Both the position numbers and the translations under genes were made by a program. Positions 21,215 through 34,271 of a stretch of DNA of 64,000 nt are shown here, one piece after another; the stretch's first letter is position 1, and the number at the start of each line of letters is the position of its first letter. The notes under the pieces are model-generated. The model saw only the letters and a program-made list of their open reading frames with translations. It was not told the origin of the DNA and did not search any database. Source of the DNA: Sipunculus nudus (lineage: Eukaryota > Annelida > Sipuncula > Golfingiida > Sipunculidae); NCBI GenBank assembly GCA_026874595.1, contig CM049311.1, positions 70,290,453-70,354,452 of the forward strand, in the 5' to 3' direction.

Positions 21215-22807
21215 TTGTATCCGCCAAAACGAAGTTTTGCGGATACTATGTTTTTGACCGGGTTCCGCCTCCGCCGCCGCCGCGTTCGTTTCCGGAGAAC
21301 TCCTCTGAGACTACTGGACGGATTTTTCCAAAACTTATACAAATTATTGGGTCACATGTGAACTGGTGCCTAACCAAGTGACCTTGACCTCTGACCTTTC
21401 CTCTCTGCGCAGGGTCTGTTTGTGCGTTTGTTTCCACACATAAACCCACATATCTCGGGAACCGTTTGACCGATCAGGAAAAAAATTACACAAATGTAGC
21501 CCTGGGATACGCTCTTTACACAGCGTTTTACCTATAGGACTACTACCTATTTCGTAAGGCGCTGTTTGTTATGACAAAGAGGGGAGCACTGTATTTTTAT
21601 CCAATCAGATGAGACCTTGTGCTGGAAGACAAAGCCAAGCGAGGAATACACGGAGCCAACCATGATTATTTCGTTTTGAGTGACAGCTCATCGCCCCGCG
21701 TAACCGTCTGAACAGGCCACAGGCTCAGAGAGAATTGCCCCTGACGTGGTTTGCTTTGGGCCTTGGGCACATAGGATGCTCGGCCGGTGAGCTGTAATTC
21801 AAACGAAACGTAACAACAAAGGCTGCGTGCACACCTCGCTGGCTTGTTTCAGTTCTGCAGACAACAGAAACATGGCTACGCTAACACAGTCATAATGTCA
21901 TAATCGAATCGGTCGATGATGCGAGAATGCAGAGGGAGCAATTTACATTCGACCGGAAACTCATCAAGCGGCGCTTGAAGCGCAGCAATGGGCGGAGCTA
22001 GGATGCCTGTCGAGTGTTTGTTTATTGGCATCTGATTGGCTGCTTGTCACATCATACGCACGTTTATTTCAGCGGACAACGAACCGCCAACTGGTGTCTA
22101 AATATATCATAAACGGTCAAAGCTGGCAGCGTGAAAATCAGTTGCTTCTTTAGAAGCGCAAGATTTCCGCTGCCTCGGGAGCGTAGCCCTGGGATAGCTT
22201 TATAACATACACAAAAAAAGGTAGCACCACCTGCAACCATGTTTGCACAGTGTCCATCTGTTCATCTGCCTTGGGTTAAAATCACTCATATCTCTGCAGT
22301 GGTTGACTAATTCACCTAAAGTTCGGCATGTGTATACATCCTAGATAGCTTTCTTGATTTTATGACAGGTGGCGCCACCTTCATTCATGTTCACGCTGCA
22401 GACATTAGTGCTTATATCTCCGGACTCGTTTGACCAATCAGGAAAAAAAAATTACACAAATGTAGCCCTGGGATAGCTTTATAACATACACAAAAATGGT
22501 GGTTCCACATGCAGCCATTTTTGCACAGCATCCATCTGTTTGTCTGCTGTGGGATAAAATCACTCGTATCTCTGCAGTGGTTTGACTTTTCCGCATGAAA
22601 TTTTGCATGTGTATACATCTTGGATAGTTTCTCGTTCAAATAACAGATGGCACCACCTACAATCATGTTTATGTGGCAGAGAGCCATTCTAATATGTAAC
22701 ACATGTAACTCTATTTCCCCTTGCCACTCAATCCATGCCTCACTTCACCCGTCCTTCTCTGATTTTGGCGGATACACGTAGTCGCTTGTCAACTACCCGT
22801 ATTCTAG
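21215..22807 (+). mobile_element. Helitron-like element, full-length, with nested MITE
   Basis: The 5' hairpin GTATCCGCCAAAAC/GTTTTGCGGATAC is at 21217. The 3' hairpin GTAGTCG...CAACTAC is followed by CCGTATTCTAG ending at 22807. Flanks are A on the left and T on the right, the usual Helitron target. The interior has GGTGGCGCCACC units and CTCGGGAACCGTTTGACCG. A 678-bp MITE interrupts it at 21508. It is non-autonomous. Confidence 0.65.
21508..22185 (-). mobile_element. 0.7-kb MITE, copy 2
   Basis: Inverted relative to copy 1 in RPL24 intron 2. The ends TACGCTC and GAGCGTA are flanked by a perfect 9-base duplication GCCCTGGGA (21499-21507 and 22186-22194). The Helitron-like host sequence, GTAGCCCTGGGATAGCTTT, is seen uninterrupted further on near 22462, confirming the insertion. 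Confidence 0.88.
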
Positions 22808-23380
22808 TTAAATTATATTGTTTTATACTTTTAGGGATTATATGAAGGAAATTAATGATTGACAAAGATGTAGTTAATAATATAAATCTAAATTCCCAGG
22901 TCGTTTCCAAGTGTTTCAGCTTGTTAATTTATATTTGTTTCAAAATTTAATAAAAAAAAGTTAAAATGTCAAAATTTTTTAATTTTACTCAGACAAGTCC
23001 TGATTAAAGATGTTTCACTAATGACATTCAGACACGTGGCTGTAACAGCTGTCACAAGACTATGTAAATGATCAAAATTTATATTACTGGTTCCTATATT
23101 TCAGTTAATAAAATTAAACTTGTCGATCTCTAGTTTTCTCCTTGTATAATTTACAGGGTGTTCTTATCCTTAGGTTATTTTTTATACATATAATGGTTTC
23201 ATAGCTGAGATACTTCAAATTTTTTAAATTAAAAAAATTTGAATATGATAAAAAATCTGATCTTAGACAAGTTCTCATTATGATTTCTGTAATGTTAATA
23301 ATTGTCAGAAGACTCTTGCTATGTCTAGTGTGTAGATTGATGTGAAGGTAGTCCAAAGTGAATATTACAGTTTAATTTTT
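22808..23380. other. AT-rich spacer
   Basis: Strongly AT-rich with no repeat family, ORF or RNA gene that I can support. It separates the Helitron-like element from the next hairpin-ended element. Confidence 0.4.
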
Positions 23381-26300
23381 AGCGAACCTGTGAGCTTATG
23401 CGATGGTGCGGCGTCGTCCGTCGTGCGTCGTGTGTCGGGCGTTGTACGTCTGCGTCTGTAGGTTAACCATAGCTATCTCAAAAACGGCAGGAGCTAGCAT
23501 CACCAATTTTTTTGCAAATAATCATTCATCCAAAAAACTTGGATTTTGTTTATTTTTTTCTAACTGCATTTTCTTAGATTTTAAAGGGAAAAAGCTAAAA
23601 AAGCTTTAAAAATCTTCTTCTCCGAATTCGTCCAGCCAAATTGTCCATTATTTCACAGAAATGATCCCTGGATTAATCTTTCTCAAATTTGTTCGAATGG
23701 TTCCAGTTCGGAGATTTTTGGCCGAGTTACAGGAGGTTACACTTTGTTAACTTTGCGAAAAAGCATATTAAAATTTAAATCTCAGAAAAGGCTGGAGCTA
23801 TCATCACCAAATTTTATGCCAATGTGGTTCACATAGGTCATATCTGAAATTGAGGTATTGGTGGCGCCACCTGCATTGGCTTTTTTTGTACGGGGTCATC
23901 AGTGCCTTTATTACACTGAGGGCTACAAAAAAACTTCTTCTCTGAAACCATATGGCCAAAATGTGTAATATTGCATAGAAATGATCCTAGGGTAGTGTTT
24001 TCTGAGTTTTGTACAAATGGTCTCTTTTCAGTGACTTTTGGCTAAGTTATGGGAAGCTGAATTTAGTCATATGCCATAACAGCCCATTTTAGCTCAGTGG
24101 CTACAAAGATCTTCTTCTCAAAAACCACTGGGCCAAATTCTTAAATCTCACACATTAATTATCCTCAGATGCTGATGATTCAAGTTTGTTCAAATGGTTT
24201 TGGTTCAGTGCTTTTTGACTGAGTTACGTGAAGCTGAACTTAGCCAGTTTGCTGTATCTTCCTATATGAGTTATAAACTTGCGAAACTGATGCCACTGAA
24301 GCCAGTTTGTTTAAAATTTTACAAGTATAATTCCTACAATAATTCTTATAATAATTGTCATTAATGGTTCTACATTAATGATTTTTGGCTGAATTATGGA
24401 AATTGAATTGAGTCATTTTACCAAATATGTTAGCTGTGTGATGCTGTTACATCTAGCCTGGCACCAGTTTATCAGCATCTATTACATCCTGCCACTAGAC
24501 ATTTAGATTTCAGGTTATATTTGGTTAATATTGACAAGAAAGTTTTTTTCAAAGCTTTTAAAAAATTAAGATTTATGATTTAAGTTATTCATCATACCAG
24601 GCAATGTTACAATCATGGATATTCAGCTCTCTGTGGCTATATAAAGACAACTGTACGTGGATAATAAATGATTCGTATCCCTACTCAACTTAATTCAAGA
24701 ATTTGCCATCAGTGATATATATCTATTTTAATTTTGCATTCAGTATGCATCCGTAATAAATTTACATATATTCCTAATTTCTTTTTTATAAAAAGTCAGC
24801 TGAAATCATTTTGTATTGGAAAAATAAATTTAAAAGTTATTTCAAGTAGGGACCACTTTTGTGTACAGATGGCAGCACTTGGCAGATGTTGGCCATTAGC
24901 CAAGATGATGTCAGCTCTATAAATAGTTTTGGCACAGTGCCAGGATTTGAAGAAGTGCAGCTAGGTATAGGTCAAGAGTTCACTCAGTGCAGTAGCTGCA
25001 TTCTATTTATAGCTTTGGCAGACTGCTCACTGCATCATATTTGGCACCAAAGTTCAGCCTGGATCTATTTATAGCTTTGGCAGACTGCCAACTGTGTCAG
25101 ATTATGCAACAGGTCATGAGTTCACTCAGTCTAGCCAGGTGCAGGTCAAGAGTTCACTCAGTGCAGTAGCTTGAGGTAGCAATTTGTCACAGGTCACTCG
25201 GGGACAACTGCCTTACTCACCTGAGCCTTGTCAGCCCAGTGCATCAAACTCTGGGGAAGTTTGATGTATTGGACTGATACCTGTCTATGCGTCTTTGATG
25301 GTATTCTTATTTACAAGACAGGTGGTGCCACCTACATTGACTTTTGCAGTGTATGCGCCTGCTTATTTCTACAGAGGAATTTGATACATCAGCCTAAAAT
25401 TGGGTATGTTTATACATATCAGGTAGCTTTATAATGTACAAGACTGGTGGCGCCACCTACAATAATTTTTGCACAGTGTATGTCCCTGCTTATTTCAAAG
25501 GAGGGGTTTGACATATCAGTCTGATATTGGGCATATGAATATATCTCTTCGTTGTATATAAGACTTGTGGTGCCAGCTACAATCATTGTATCCGCCAAAA
25601 CAGAGTTTTTCGGATACTATGTTTTCAGTCGGACGCCGACGCTTCTGCCATCGCTGCATAGGTTTCCGGAGAACTCCTCCATAACCACTGGGCAGAATTT
25701 TTTAAAATTTGGAATAATGATCGGTCAAATGTGAACTGCTGCGCCCTCATTTTTGGTTTACTTCTGACCTTTCCTCTCTGCCCAGCGTCCATTTGTGCGT
25801 CTGTTTCCACACATAAACCTACATATCTCGGGAACCATTTACCGATAAGGCTAAAGTTTTTGCACAAATGTAGCCCTTTGAAAGCTTTATAACATACACT
25901 AAAAATGGTGGCACCAACCTGCAACCATTTTTGCACAGCGTCCATCTGTTCATCTGCCTTTGGATAAAAACACTCATATCTTTGCATTGGTTGGACTTAT
26001 CCACCTGAAATTTTGCATGTGTATACATCCTGGACAGCTTTCTTGATTTTATGTCAGGGGGCGCCACCTACATTCACGTTTAAGCTGCAGGCATCCAAGC
26101 TCATATCTCGGGAACCGTTCGACCAGTTGGGCCAAAATTTTGCATTTGTATAGATCTCCCATAGCTCTTTATTATACGCAAAACTTGTGGTGCCACCTGC
26201 AACCATTTTTGCACAGCCTGCATCTGTTCACCTGCCTTGGGATAAAATCACTCATATCTCTTTCATATCTCATATAGCTTTCTTGTTTTATGACAGGTGG

Positions 26301-27883
26301 CGCCACCTACTTTCAAAATTTCGCTGCAGACATCCAAGCTCATATCTCAGGAACCATTTGACCGATTTGGCAAAAATTGTGCATGTTTATAGATCTCAAA
26401 TAGCTCTTTATCATACGCAAAACTGGTGGTGCCACCTGCAAACATTTTTGCACAGCATCCGTCTGTTTGTTTGCCATTGCATAAAATCACTCATATCTCG
26501 GCAGTGGTTTGACTTATCCACCTGATATTTTGCAGGTTTATACATCTTGGATAGCTTTCTGGATTTTGTGGCAGGTGGCGCCACCTACATTTATGTATAA
26601 GCTGCAGACATTCAGGCTTATATGTCAGGAATGGTTTGACGTATCCCCCTGAAATTTTGCATGTGTATAGATCCCATATAGCTCTTTATCATACACAAAA
26701 TTGGTGGCGCCACCTGCCACCATTTTTGCACAGCGTCCGTCTGTTTTTCTGCCATTGGCTAAAATCACTCATATCTCAGTAGTGGTTTGACTTATCTGCC
26801 TAAAATTTTGCATGTTTATACATCTTGGACAGCTTTCTGGATTTTGTGATAGGTGGCACAACCTACATACACATGTCGGCTGCAGACATCCAGGCTATTA
26901 TGCAACACACCTCACTCTATTTCCCCTTGCCACTCAATCCATGCCTCACTTCACCTTTCCTACTCTGTTTTTGGTGGATACACGTAGTCGCTTTTTGACT
27001 ACCCATATTCTAGTTTTTGTGTTGTGTGCGCCCATGCCAGAATTGCAGCAGTAATGTTTGTTTAATTGTTTCTTGTTCTAAGTGTTAAGTACTTGTATTG
27101 TTCATATACATGTTACATATGATCTTGAAAAGTAATGGTCCAGCATTGAAGCATTATACCTGGTGTAATCTCATTGCACATGTTCGCATTAGGCCTGTAG
27201 GCCTTGTTTGAATATAAATAAAATTCATAAAACCAGGTACTTATGATCATTATTTAAATTTGTTATATTTGTTTATTCTGGATTATCAAGAACTTTTTTT
27301 TGGCTGAAACTCAATAAATACCAGACATGGTGCAGTACTTTGCAAATGTATTTGAATGCAAATATGAATATGTACTCCATAATTGCATGTATAAGGATAG
27401 GAATACAGGTAAAAATGTAATTATTTGAATACAAATGCATTCATGAATATATTCTTAATATTATAATAATATTACATTAATAATCATTTATTTCGACAAT
27501 ATTATTATAAAATCTTAAAAAAAACAGGTGATACTGTTATTATTGTTAATTTAAATTATACTTGACACAATACTTGTTATTAATTTTTAATAGTTTAACT
27601 TTTCAAATAATTCTGCTGCAATTTAGGTAAAGTTTTATGGCTAAGTCAACACCTGTGTGGTGTAAGGACACCATTTCCAACTGTAAATAATATTATTGAC
27701 ATCAATCCTCTTCCCTGTCTCAACGGGTATTATCAAAATCTTACATAACTTGAGTTAAACATCATCAGCTCATAATTGAGCTTATATTACCTCACAAAGC
27801 AGCCTTTGCCTACCTCCTCTATCAAATCATATTTTGTGATCATATATAACAGCTGAGCGCCGTGACCCATGGGTCCCTTGTTT
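23381..27883 (+). mobile_element. Hairpin-ended element (AGCGAACCTGTGAGC type) split by a Helitron
   Basis: It starts after TTTTT with AGCGAACCTGTGAGCTTATG and a CGTCGTCCGTCGTGCGTCG tract, and ends with CAGCTGAGCGCCGTGACCCA plus TGGGTCCCTTGTTT. Without the nested Helitron (25586-27013) it is about 3.1 kb. It contains CTCAGTGCAGTAGC and TAGCTTTGGCAGACTGCC direct repeats near 24900-25200. A related copy covers 44500-47560. Confidence 0.5.
25586..27013 (+). mobile_element. Helitron-like element, full-length
   Basis: 5' hairpin TTGTATCCGCCAAAAC with a matching GTTTTTCGGATAC-type arm; 3' end GTAGTCGCTTTTTGACTAC, then CCATATTCTAG and host T-run. Left flank AATCA, right flank TTTT. It contains about five GGTGGCGCCACC blocks (near 26040, 26297, 26574 and 26704) spaced about 130-280 bases, as in the other copies. 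Confidence 0.65.
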
Positions 27884-28319
27884 TATATTGCCAAGCCAAG
27901 CCAAAAGAGGTATACGCTCATAGAGCAGCTACAGGTTCCTGCGGTCAAGACCTCAGCCCTGTGCACTCCTTAAGCATGTTCTCTGAGCCAACAGTCGCAG
28001 TGCCACGCCAAGCCAAGCAGGGAGCTGTAGAGGGCGCCACCGTCCATCCCGAGCCGTTGTCCCATTTTATAAAGCTACAGCATCCACAGCCACAAAGCCA
28101 GAAGCAACCCACATTCCCTCCATGGATCCCAGCAGCAGAGACCCAGCCATGTCATTCGAGAGCCGAACTCGATCCTGTGAACGACACTACTTCGAGACCC
28201 ATAGCCCTTGTACTTGCGGTTTCGGCCATTTGGACCGTATTAACCAGGTTTCCCGGTTATGCAAGTTTTTAGCAAGTTTTTTTCGTCATTGGCTTAACAA
28301 ATATTTTCGGGGATTTTTT
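27884..28319 (+). other. GC-richer segment with a 136-codon open frame
   Basis: The frame 27862-28272 begins inside the end of the upstream transposon and has no resemblance to a known domain. Its composition (CCAAGCCAAGCC, CAGCCACAAAGCC) is distinctly richer in GC than its surroundings. It may be a separate repeat or transposon remnant. I would not call it a gene. Confidence 0.3.
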
Positions 28320-29401
28320 AGCGAACCTGTGAGCTTATGCAATGGTGTGGCGTCGTACGTTATGCGTCATGCGTCGTCTGTACGTTAACCATAGCTATAA
28401 AATAAAACGGCAGGAGCTAGCATCACCAATTTTTTTGCAAATAATCAGCCCTTTTGAAAAACTTGGATTTTGTTTATTTTTTACTAACTGCCTTTTCTTA
28501 GATTTTATAGGGAAAAAGCTAAAAAAGCTTTAAAAATCTTCTTCTCCGAAACTGTCCAGCCAAATTGTCCAGTATTTCACGGGATGATCCCTGGAACAAT
28601 CTCTCTCAAGTTTGTTCGAATGGTTCTAGTTCGGAGATTTTTGGCCGAGTTACAGGAGGTTGAACTTAGTCATCTGTCTAAAAAAGCACACTAAAATTAA
28701 AATCTCAGAAACGGCTAGAGCTATAATCACCAAATTTTATACCAATGTTTTTCACATATGTCATATCTGATTTTAACTCTTCTAGCTTATACACTGATTT
28801 ATGATGAAACTGTTAAGCTGATTGGTTTAAACTTTACAAGAATTATTCTATGGTAGGGTTCTGCCAGTTTTAAAAAAGCATCGTAGCCAAAAATATAACA
28901 GATTTGACAACATGCTGAGTTTCAGCAGCCAAGTCAAGAGATCACTCAGTACAATCAGGTGGGGTCCAGACATCACCGTGGCAACTGACCTGGCTCTGGC
29001 GGGTGTCTAGACAATGTGTCTAGACGTCTAGACGCAGAATTCCCAGATTATTGGAACTATATCTTTCAGCTGTTTGAAAAAAAAACTTGTTTCGCATTTT
29101 TAGCAAATCTGTGAGCTTATGCAATGGTGTGCCGTCGTCCGTCTTCCGTCGTCCGTCATGCGTCATAGCTATCTCAAAAAGGGCAGGAGCTAGCATCACC
29201 AATGTTTTTGCAAAAGATTTGTAATCTAAAACATTATCGGATTTTTAGCGAACCTGTGAGCTTATGCAATGTTGCTGCATCGTCCATCGTGCGTCAGTGC
29301 GTCGTGCGTCGTCTCTAGTTAACCATACCTATCTCAAAAATGGCAGGAGCTAGCATCACCAAATTGTTTGCAAATAATCAGTCATCATTTGTTTATTTTT
29401 A
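28320..29401 (+). mobile_element. Three truncated starts of the AGCGAACCTGTGAGC family
   Basis: The same 5' end (TTTTTAGC then AACCTGTGAGCTTATGCAATG) appears at about 28320, 29100 and 29247, each followed by a CGTCGTCCGT tract and AACGGCAGGAGCTAGCATC. None has a recognisable 3' end here, so they are fragments or nested inserts. Confidence 0.5.
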
Positions 29402-30969
29402 TGCCCCCGCCACAAAGTGGCCGGGGCATATAGTTTTACCCATGTCCGTCCTTCCGTCATTCCGAAATCAAACAGTTGTACGGACTTTTTTCGCAATGCC
29501 TGCAGATATTGGCCTGATTTTTGGTGTGTTGGCAGATAATGACCAGTTACAGATCGAGTTCGCGTTTCGTCCAGGTTGACCTACTTTTGACCGTTTTATG
29601 GCTCCTAAACTTAGAAAATTTCATGAAAAATAGAAATTTTAATGACAAATACACATGTACGGACTTTTTTCGCCATGCCTGCATATATTGGCCTGATTTT
29701 TGTTGTATGGGCAGATAATGACCAGTTACAGATCGAGTTCGCGTTTCGTCCAGGTTGACCGACTTTTTACCGTTTTACGGATCCTAAACTTTAAAAATTT
29801 CATGAAAATAGAAATTTTCATGACAAATACACATGTACGGACTTTTTTTCGCAATGTCTGCAGATATTGGCCTGATTTTAGGTGTGTGGGCAGATAATGA
29901 CCAGTTACAAATCGAGTTCGCGTTTCATCCCAGTTGACCTTCTTTTGACCGTTTTACGGCTCCTTAACTTAGAAAATTTCATGAAAAATAGAAATTTTCA
30001 TGAAAAATACACATGTACGGACTTTTCTTCGCAATGCCTGCAGATATTGGCCTGATTTTTTGTATGTGGGCAGATATAGGCCAGTTACAGATCGAGTTTG
30101 CGTTTCCTCCCAGTTGACCTTCTTTTGGTTTTTTTTACGGCTCCTAAACATAGAAATTTTCAAGAAAATTTATAAATTTTCATGACAAATGTACATGTAC
30201 AGCCGTTTTAGCCCTCAGCTCATAGGCTGATGGGCTATTGTCGTCACCCAAGCTGTCCATCTGTCCGTCCGTCTGTCTGTCTGTCCTGAGTCTGTCCATC
30301 CTGCGTCTGTTAACTTTTACCTTGTGAGCGGGATATATATATATCTAAAAGTATTCTTCGTTGCAATTTTATTTCATCAGTGAATATGTATATCGATAAA
30401 ATCTCGGTCAAGTTCGAAGATGGGTGACCTTGACCCATTTTTCTACATTTTAGAGCTGATTATACAAAAACACTCAAAAGCTTATATCTCAGGAACCATA
30501 TATGGTGGATTGTTATGAAACATGGTACATACCTCTCCAATTTAAATTTATAACTGACTATCAGCTTTTGCTAATATCCTAGTTTCGCAATGCAGTGCTT
30601 ACAGATACTGGCCTAATGTTTGGTCTGTGGGCGCATAATGACCACTTACAGATCAAGTTCGCGTTTCGTCCCAGTTGACCTATTTTTGACCATATGACAG
30701 ATCCTGAACATAGAAAATTTCATGAAGGACAGAAATTTTTATGAAAAATGCACATGTATGGACTTTTTTTTCTCAATGCCTGTAGATACTGGCCTGATTT
30801 TAGGTGTGTTGCTTGATAATGACCCGTTACAGATCATGTTTGCATTTTGCCCTTGTTGACCTACTTTTGACCATATGACACCTCCTGAACTTAAAAAAAT
30901 TTACAAAATTTAACAAATGTTTCTAATTTGCCCCAGGCGGGGGCATTCGTGTCGTTCCGACACATCTAG
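29402..30969 (+). mobile_element. Second Helitron-like family, complete copy
   Basis: The 5' end forms a hairpin TGCCCCCGCCAC/GTGGCCGGGGCA. The 3' end has a perfect hairpin GTGTCG TTC CGACAC followed by ATCTAG and host T; the left host base is A, so insertion is between A and T. The interior has four direct repeats with a 179-base period (near 29479, 29658, 29837 and 30016) plus two partial ones (30590, 30757), containing TACGGACTTTTTTCGCAATG. A different hairpin-ended fragment interrupts it near 30205-30590. Confidence 0.7.
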
Positions 30970-32698
30970 TGTGAGTAAACTTCATGCAAATACTTTAATG
31001 TCTCACCAATGAATGCTTTGCACATTCAGCTTTGATGGATTGGATAATATAACATCCAAAGCCGTGTCGCGTCGCCAGCAATATGATTATATTTACACAA
31101 GTTTGTGTATTTGGAGACTGCAGGTCAGTGAGCCCGACAAGGGATTTAATATAAATCAGCATGAATAGAATATGGAAGTCTCGTTTTTTTGTTGTTTTTT
31201 TTTTAAGCTTATATAAATTTTAGTTCGGAGGGTCTGAGAGTTTAAGGGGTCGGCCAGGAGCGTCCTTTATGGCACAAGAAATGCTCGAAAATGCGTAAGT
31301 TTCGTTAATATTTTGTCATTTGAGAAGCATGCCCCATGAAATGTTTGAAAATGTAGAAGTCAAATTTAGTTTTCATCTAGCTTAGGAGTGTCCACTCTCC
31401 ACTAAGGCACAAGAAAATGCTCGGAAATGCGGGAGTCACAATGTCTTTTGCCAAGCATAAATATAGTTTTCAATAGCCCAGGGGTGATCTAAAGGAGGCC
31501 GGACCCGTCAGTATACCAGATAATGCTTTTTGAGTCTCCTATACGCACCATTTAACTGCTATATTAATTAATTTCTTGTTTGTTTCTTGGCCTGTGAATT
31601 GTGAATTCCCCTAGAATCGATTCTAAATCTAGAATCGATTCAATTTTCAATTCAATTCTTATTTAAGTAGTAAATTTAAGAATTAAAAAAAAAAATAAAC
31701 GGAATTTCACCAAAACGGATGTTAGGAAATTACAGCAAATAGAAGAAAAATGTTGCTACCCCTCTGTTTGCCGCGGCCATAAATGTTTTTTCTATAAGAG
31801 TGGAGTGGTCCACCAGCGATCGTTCAAAGTAGATTTAGGGCATATACTCGATAAACAGCTTCGACATCAAAAACTTCTGCGTCAAATTTAAGAGCTCAAA
31901 GAAGACTTCGGGATGGCACATGTATGCAAATAATAATTATAATCGAAATTAATCGATTCAGCGGTTAATAATCAATTATATTTTAATCAAAGGCTTGTAA
32001 TCCAATGCATTGACTCTTCAATGCATAGTATACATCCCTATTTGTTACCTTAAAGAGTCTTTAATAGGATGTAATAGGACGATTGAGCCCCTTTTGCTAG
32101 TTTATATATATGTTTTAACCCGTTGGGTCCATAGGAGATAATTTTAATGCTTGTCAGTGAATATACTAATAGTATAATGACAGGCAGGCGTTATATGTAT
32201 TTTTGTATGGTATCACCCTACAGGCCGACACGTATAGGCCCTAGCCGTAGCTAGTATATTAAGAATTTAATATTTAACAAAAATCATTTATTTTAATTCA
32301 TCATATAACAAGTAATTACAACTTCTATGATAATGAATTATAATAAATGAATAAACGAGTATGTCACTGCAATTCAATCCATATATTCGCACCCATATAT
32401 GCCTATATTATGATTTATAACAGCAGGATATATTATAAATTTTCAAGCCTTTTTTAGAGTATGAAAGATATCGTTTATTGGTTGAGGCAAGATTCGCATT
32501 CCTTTAAGTGTTCCGAATTTGTTTTAGTAAACACTGTTAGGCCTGGGTTACTTTAATTGGTATTGAACTAGATTTACTTAGGCCGTCAAGAGATTTGCTC
32601 GCATACAAAATGAGTGAAAATTAGACACTGTAAGGGCATGCTCACTCATTTCTCAATTGGGACAATTGAATTTTTTATTGTCATTCCATGCTCAAAGT
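30970..32698. other. Spacer without genes
   Basis: No supported ORF. It contains two near copies of CTAGAATCGATTC (about 31612-31640) and AT-rich stretches rich in AATCGATT. Nothing resembling a known gene or RNA was seen. Confidence 0.4.
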
Positions 32699-34208
32699 TA
32701 CGGAAGCGTATTGCTGCCACCTGGTAAAAGAAAAATAAATTATTTATCTCGTACGTACGACATACTTTCTCGTACGTACGACATAGTATCTCGTACGTAC
32801 GACATAATAAATCTCACGGATTTGATTCATAGACTAGATAACATGCCAACAGATATATGTTTAAGCAATATGTATATGTTAAATAATGTATGTTTTCACA
32901 TTAACTATATACAACATCTCCACCTCCTTGCAAACCGCTGGACCACCATTGAAAGCAACACACACAATCACATATATCTATTTATTTATAGTATATATTT
33001 AAATGCTATTCAATTCACATTTTTGTGTGTGTCCAGGTTTCTGTAATATTTCAAGCAAGCGAAATATACATCAAATCGTTGTCTGACAATCATATAAAGC
33101 ATTCATTTTACAACAGGTGATTAAATAATGTTTTTAACAGTATATGAGAGTATAATAGTGAGCCTGTCATAATGTTAATAAGAACAAAATCTTGCCTTTG
33201 CAAAACTGATACTACTTTTTTTTAAGGAGGGTTCGGACAAGAGGTACAGCTCCCAAATAGCCTGATTTTAAGAAACTGAGAATGATCATTTGTACGGCAG
33301 GTTTCTAATATTCTAAACTGATCTTTCTAAGAACTAGATTTATACATAACACATCGTGTAGTTGACCTTTTAAACTATTTAATGCATATACAGCCATTGA
33401 TATGATTGTTGGGTAGCTGAATAGAAAACAATACATTTAATGGGGTACGTATAATTTTTATTTTGAACTAAATTATAAATAAAAATATATTAAAAACTAT
33501 CACTCATGGGCGTGCGATTAATCTGTGACAGAAGAATACGAAATTAAAAAAAAAAGTCTTAACCGCATATGTCAGGCTGAAGTGTTGGTAAAATCTACAC
33601 TTCAGATTTGTCTCATTTGCGGATTGATAAAAGATAATGTATGTGGTACATGTACGTGTAACTCGCCCTTTTTTAAACGGCATGAAGTTCAACTTATGAG
33701 ATCAAGCACTTCGTTTAATTAAATATGAATCATGAACCTCTCCTAATGGGCATCTCTGTATTACAGAACCTGTATAAGTGTCTGTTACGTGTTTACATAA
33801 GAAGGCCCGGTGACCACAGGGAAGATCTTGGTCGCGCATTTGCGACAATTATAAAAAAATAAAAGAAACATAAAAAGAGAAACACCTAGAAAAGCTTGAA
33901 AACCCTTGAATTGTGAATTTATGTTGTACCACCACCAGGTGGCGTGAGCGCTGTGTTTGTCTCGTTTCTAAACGATTGGTCTCGTTTCTAAATTTTATTT
34001 CCATTTCAAATTTGCCATATAAGCATAGGACTCCCCCGCAAGTAACAATAACTAATTGTGTCTCTTGTATATGTCGGGATATCTTATCTGGTCAAACAAG
34101 AACCTCTGATAGACGTTACATGTATTACTAATGACATTAATAGTATTCACCGGCTGAGCCATTCTAACACAGCGCTGGTATTATATTTCAAGGCTCTCAG
34201 TCTTTTCA

Positions 34209-34209
34209 T

Positions 34210-34268
<59 letters not shown>
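34209..34268. repeat. (CA)n(TA)n microsatellite
   Basis: An uninterrupted CA run passes directly into a TA run inside the centre of the foldback-like element. Confidence 0.9.

Positions 34269-34271
<3 letters not shown>

Noticed and set aside
27862-28272. 136-codon open frame
   Set aside because: Begins within a transposon terminus, no domain, no splice support; probably chance in GC-richer repeat sequence.
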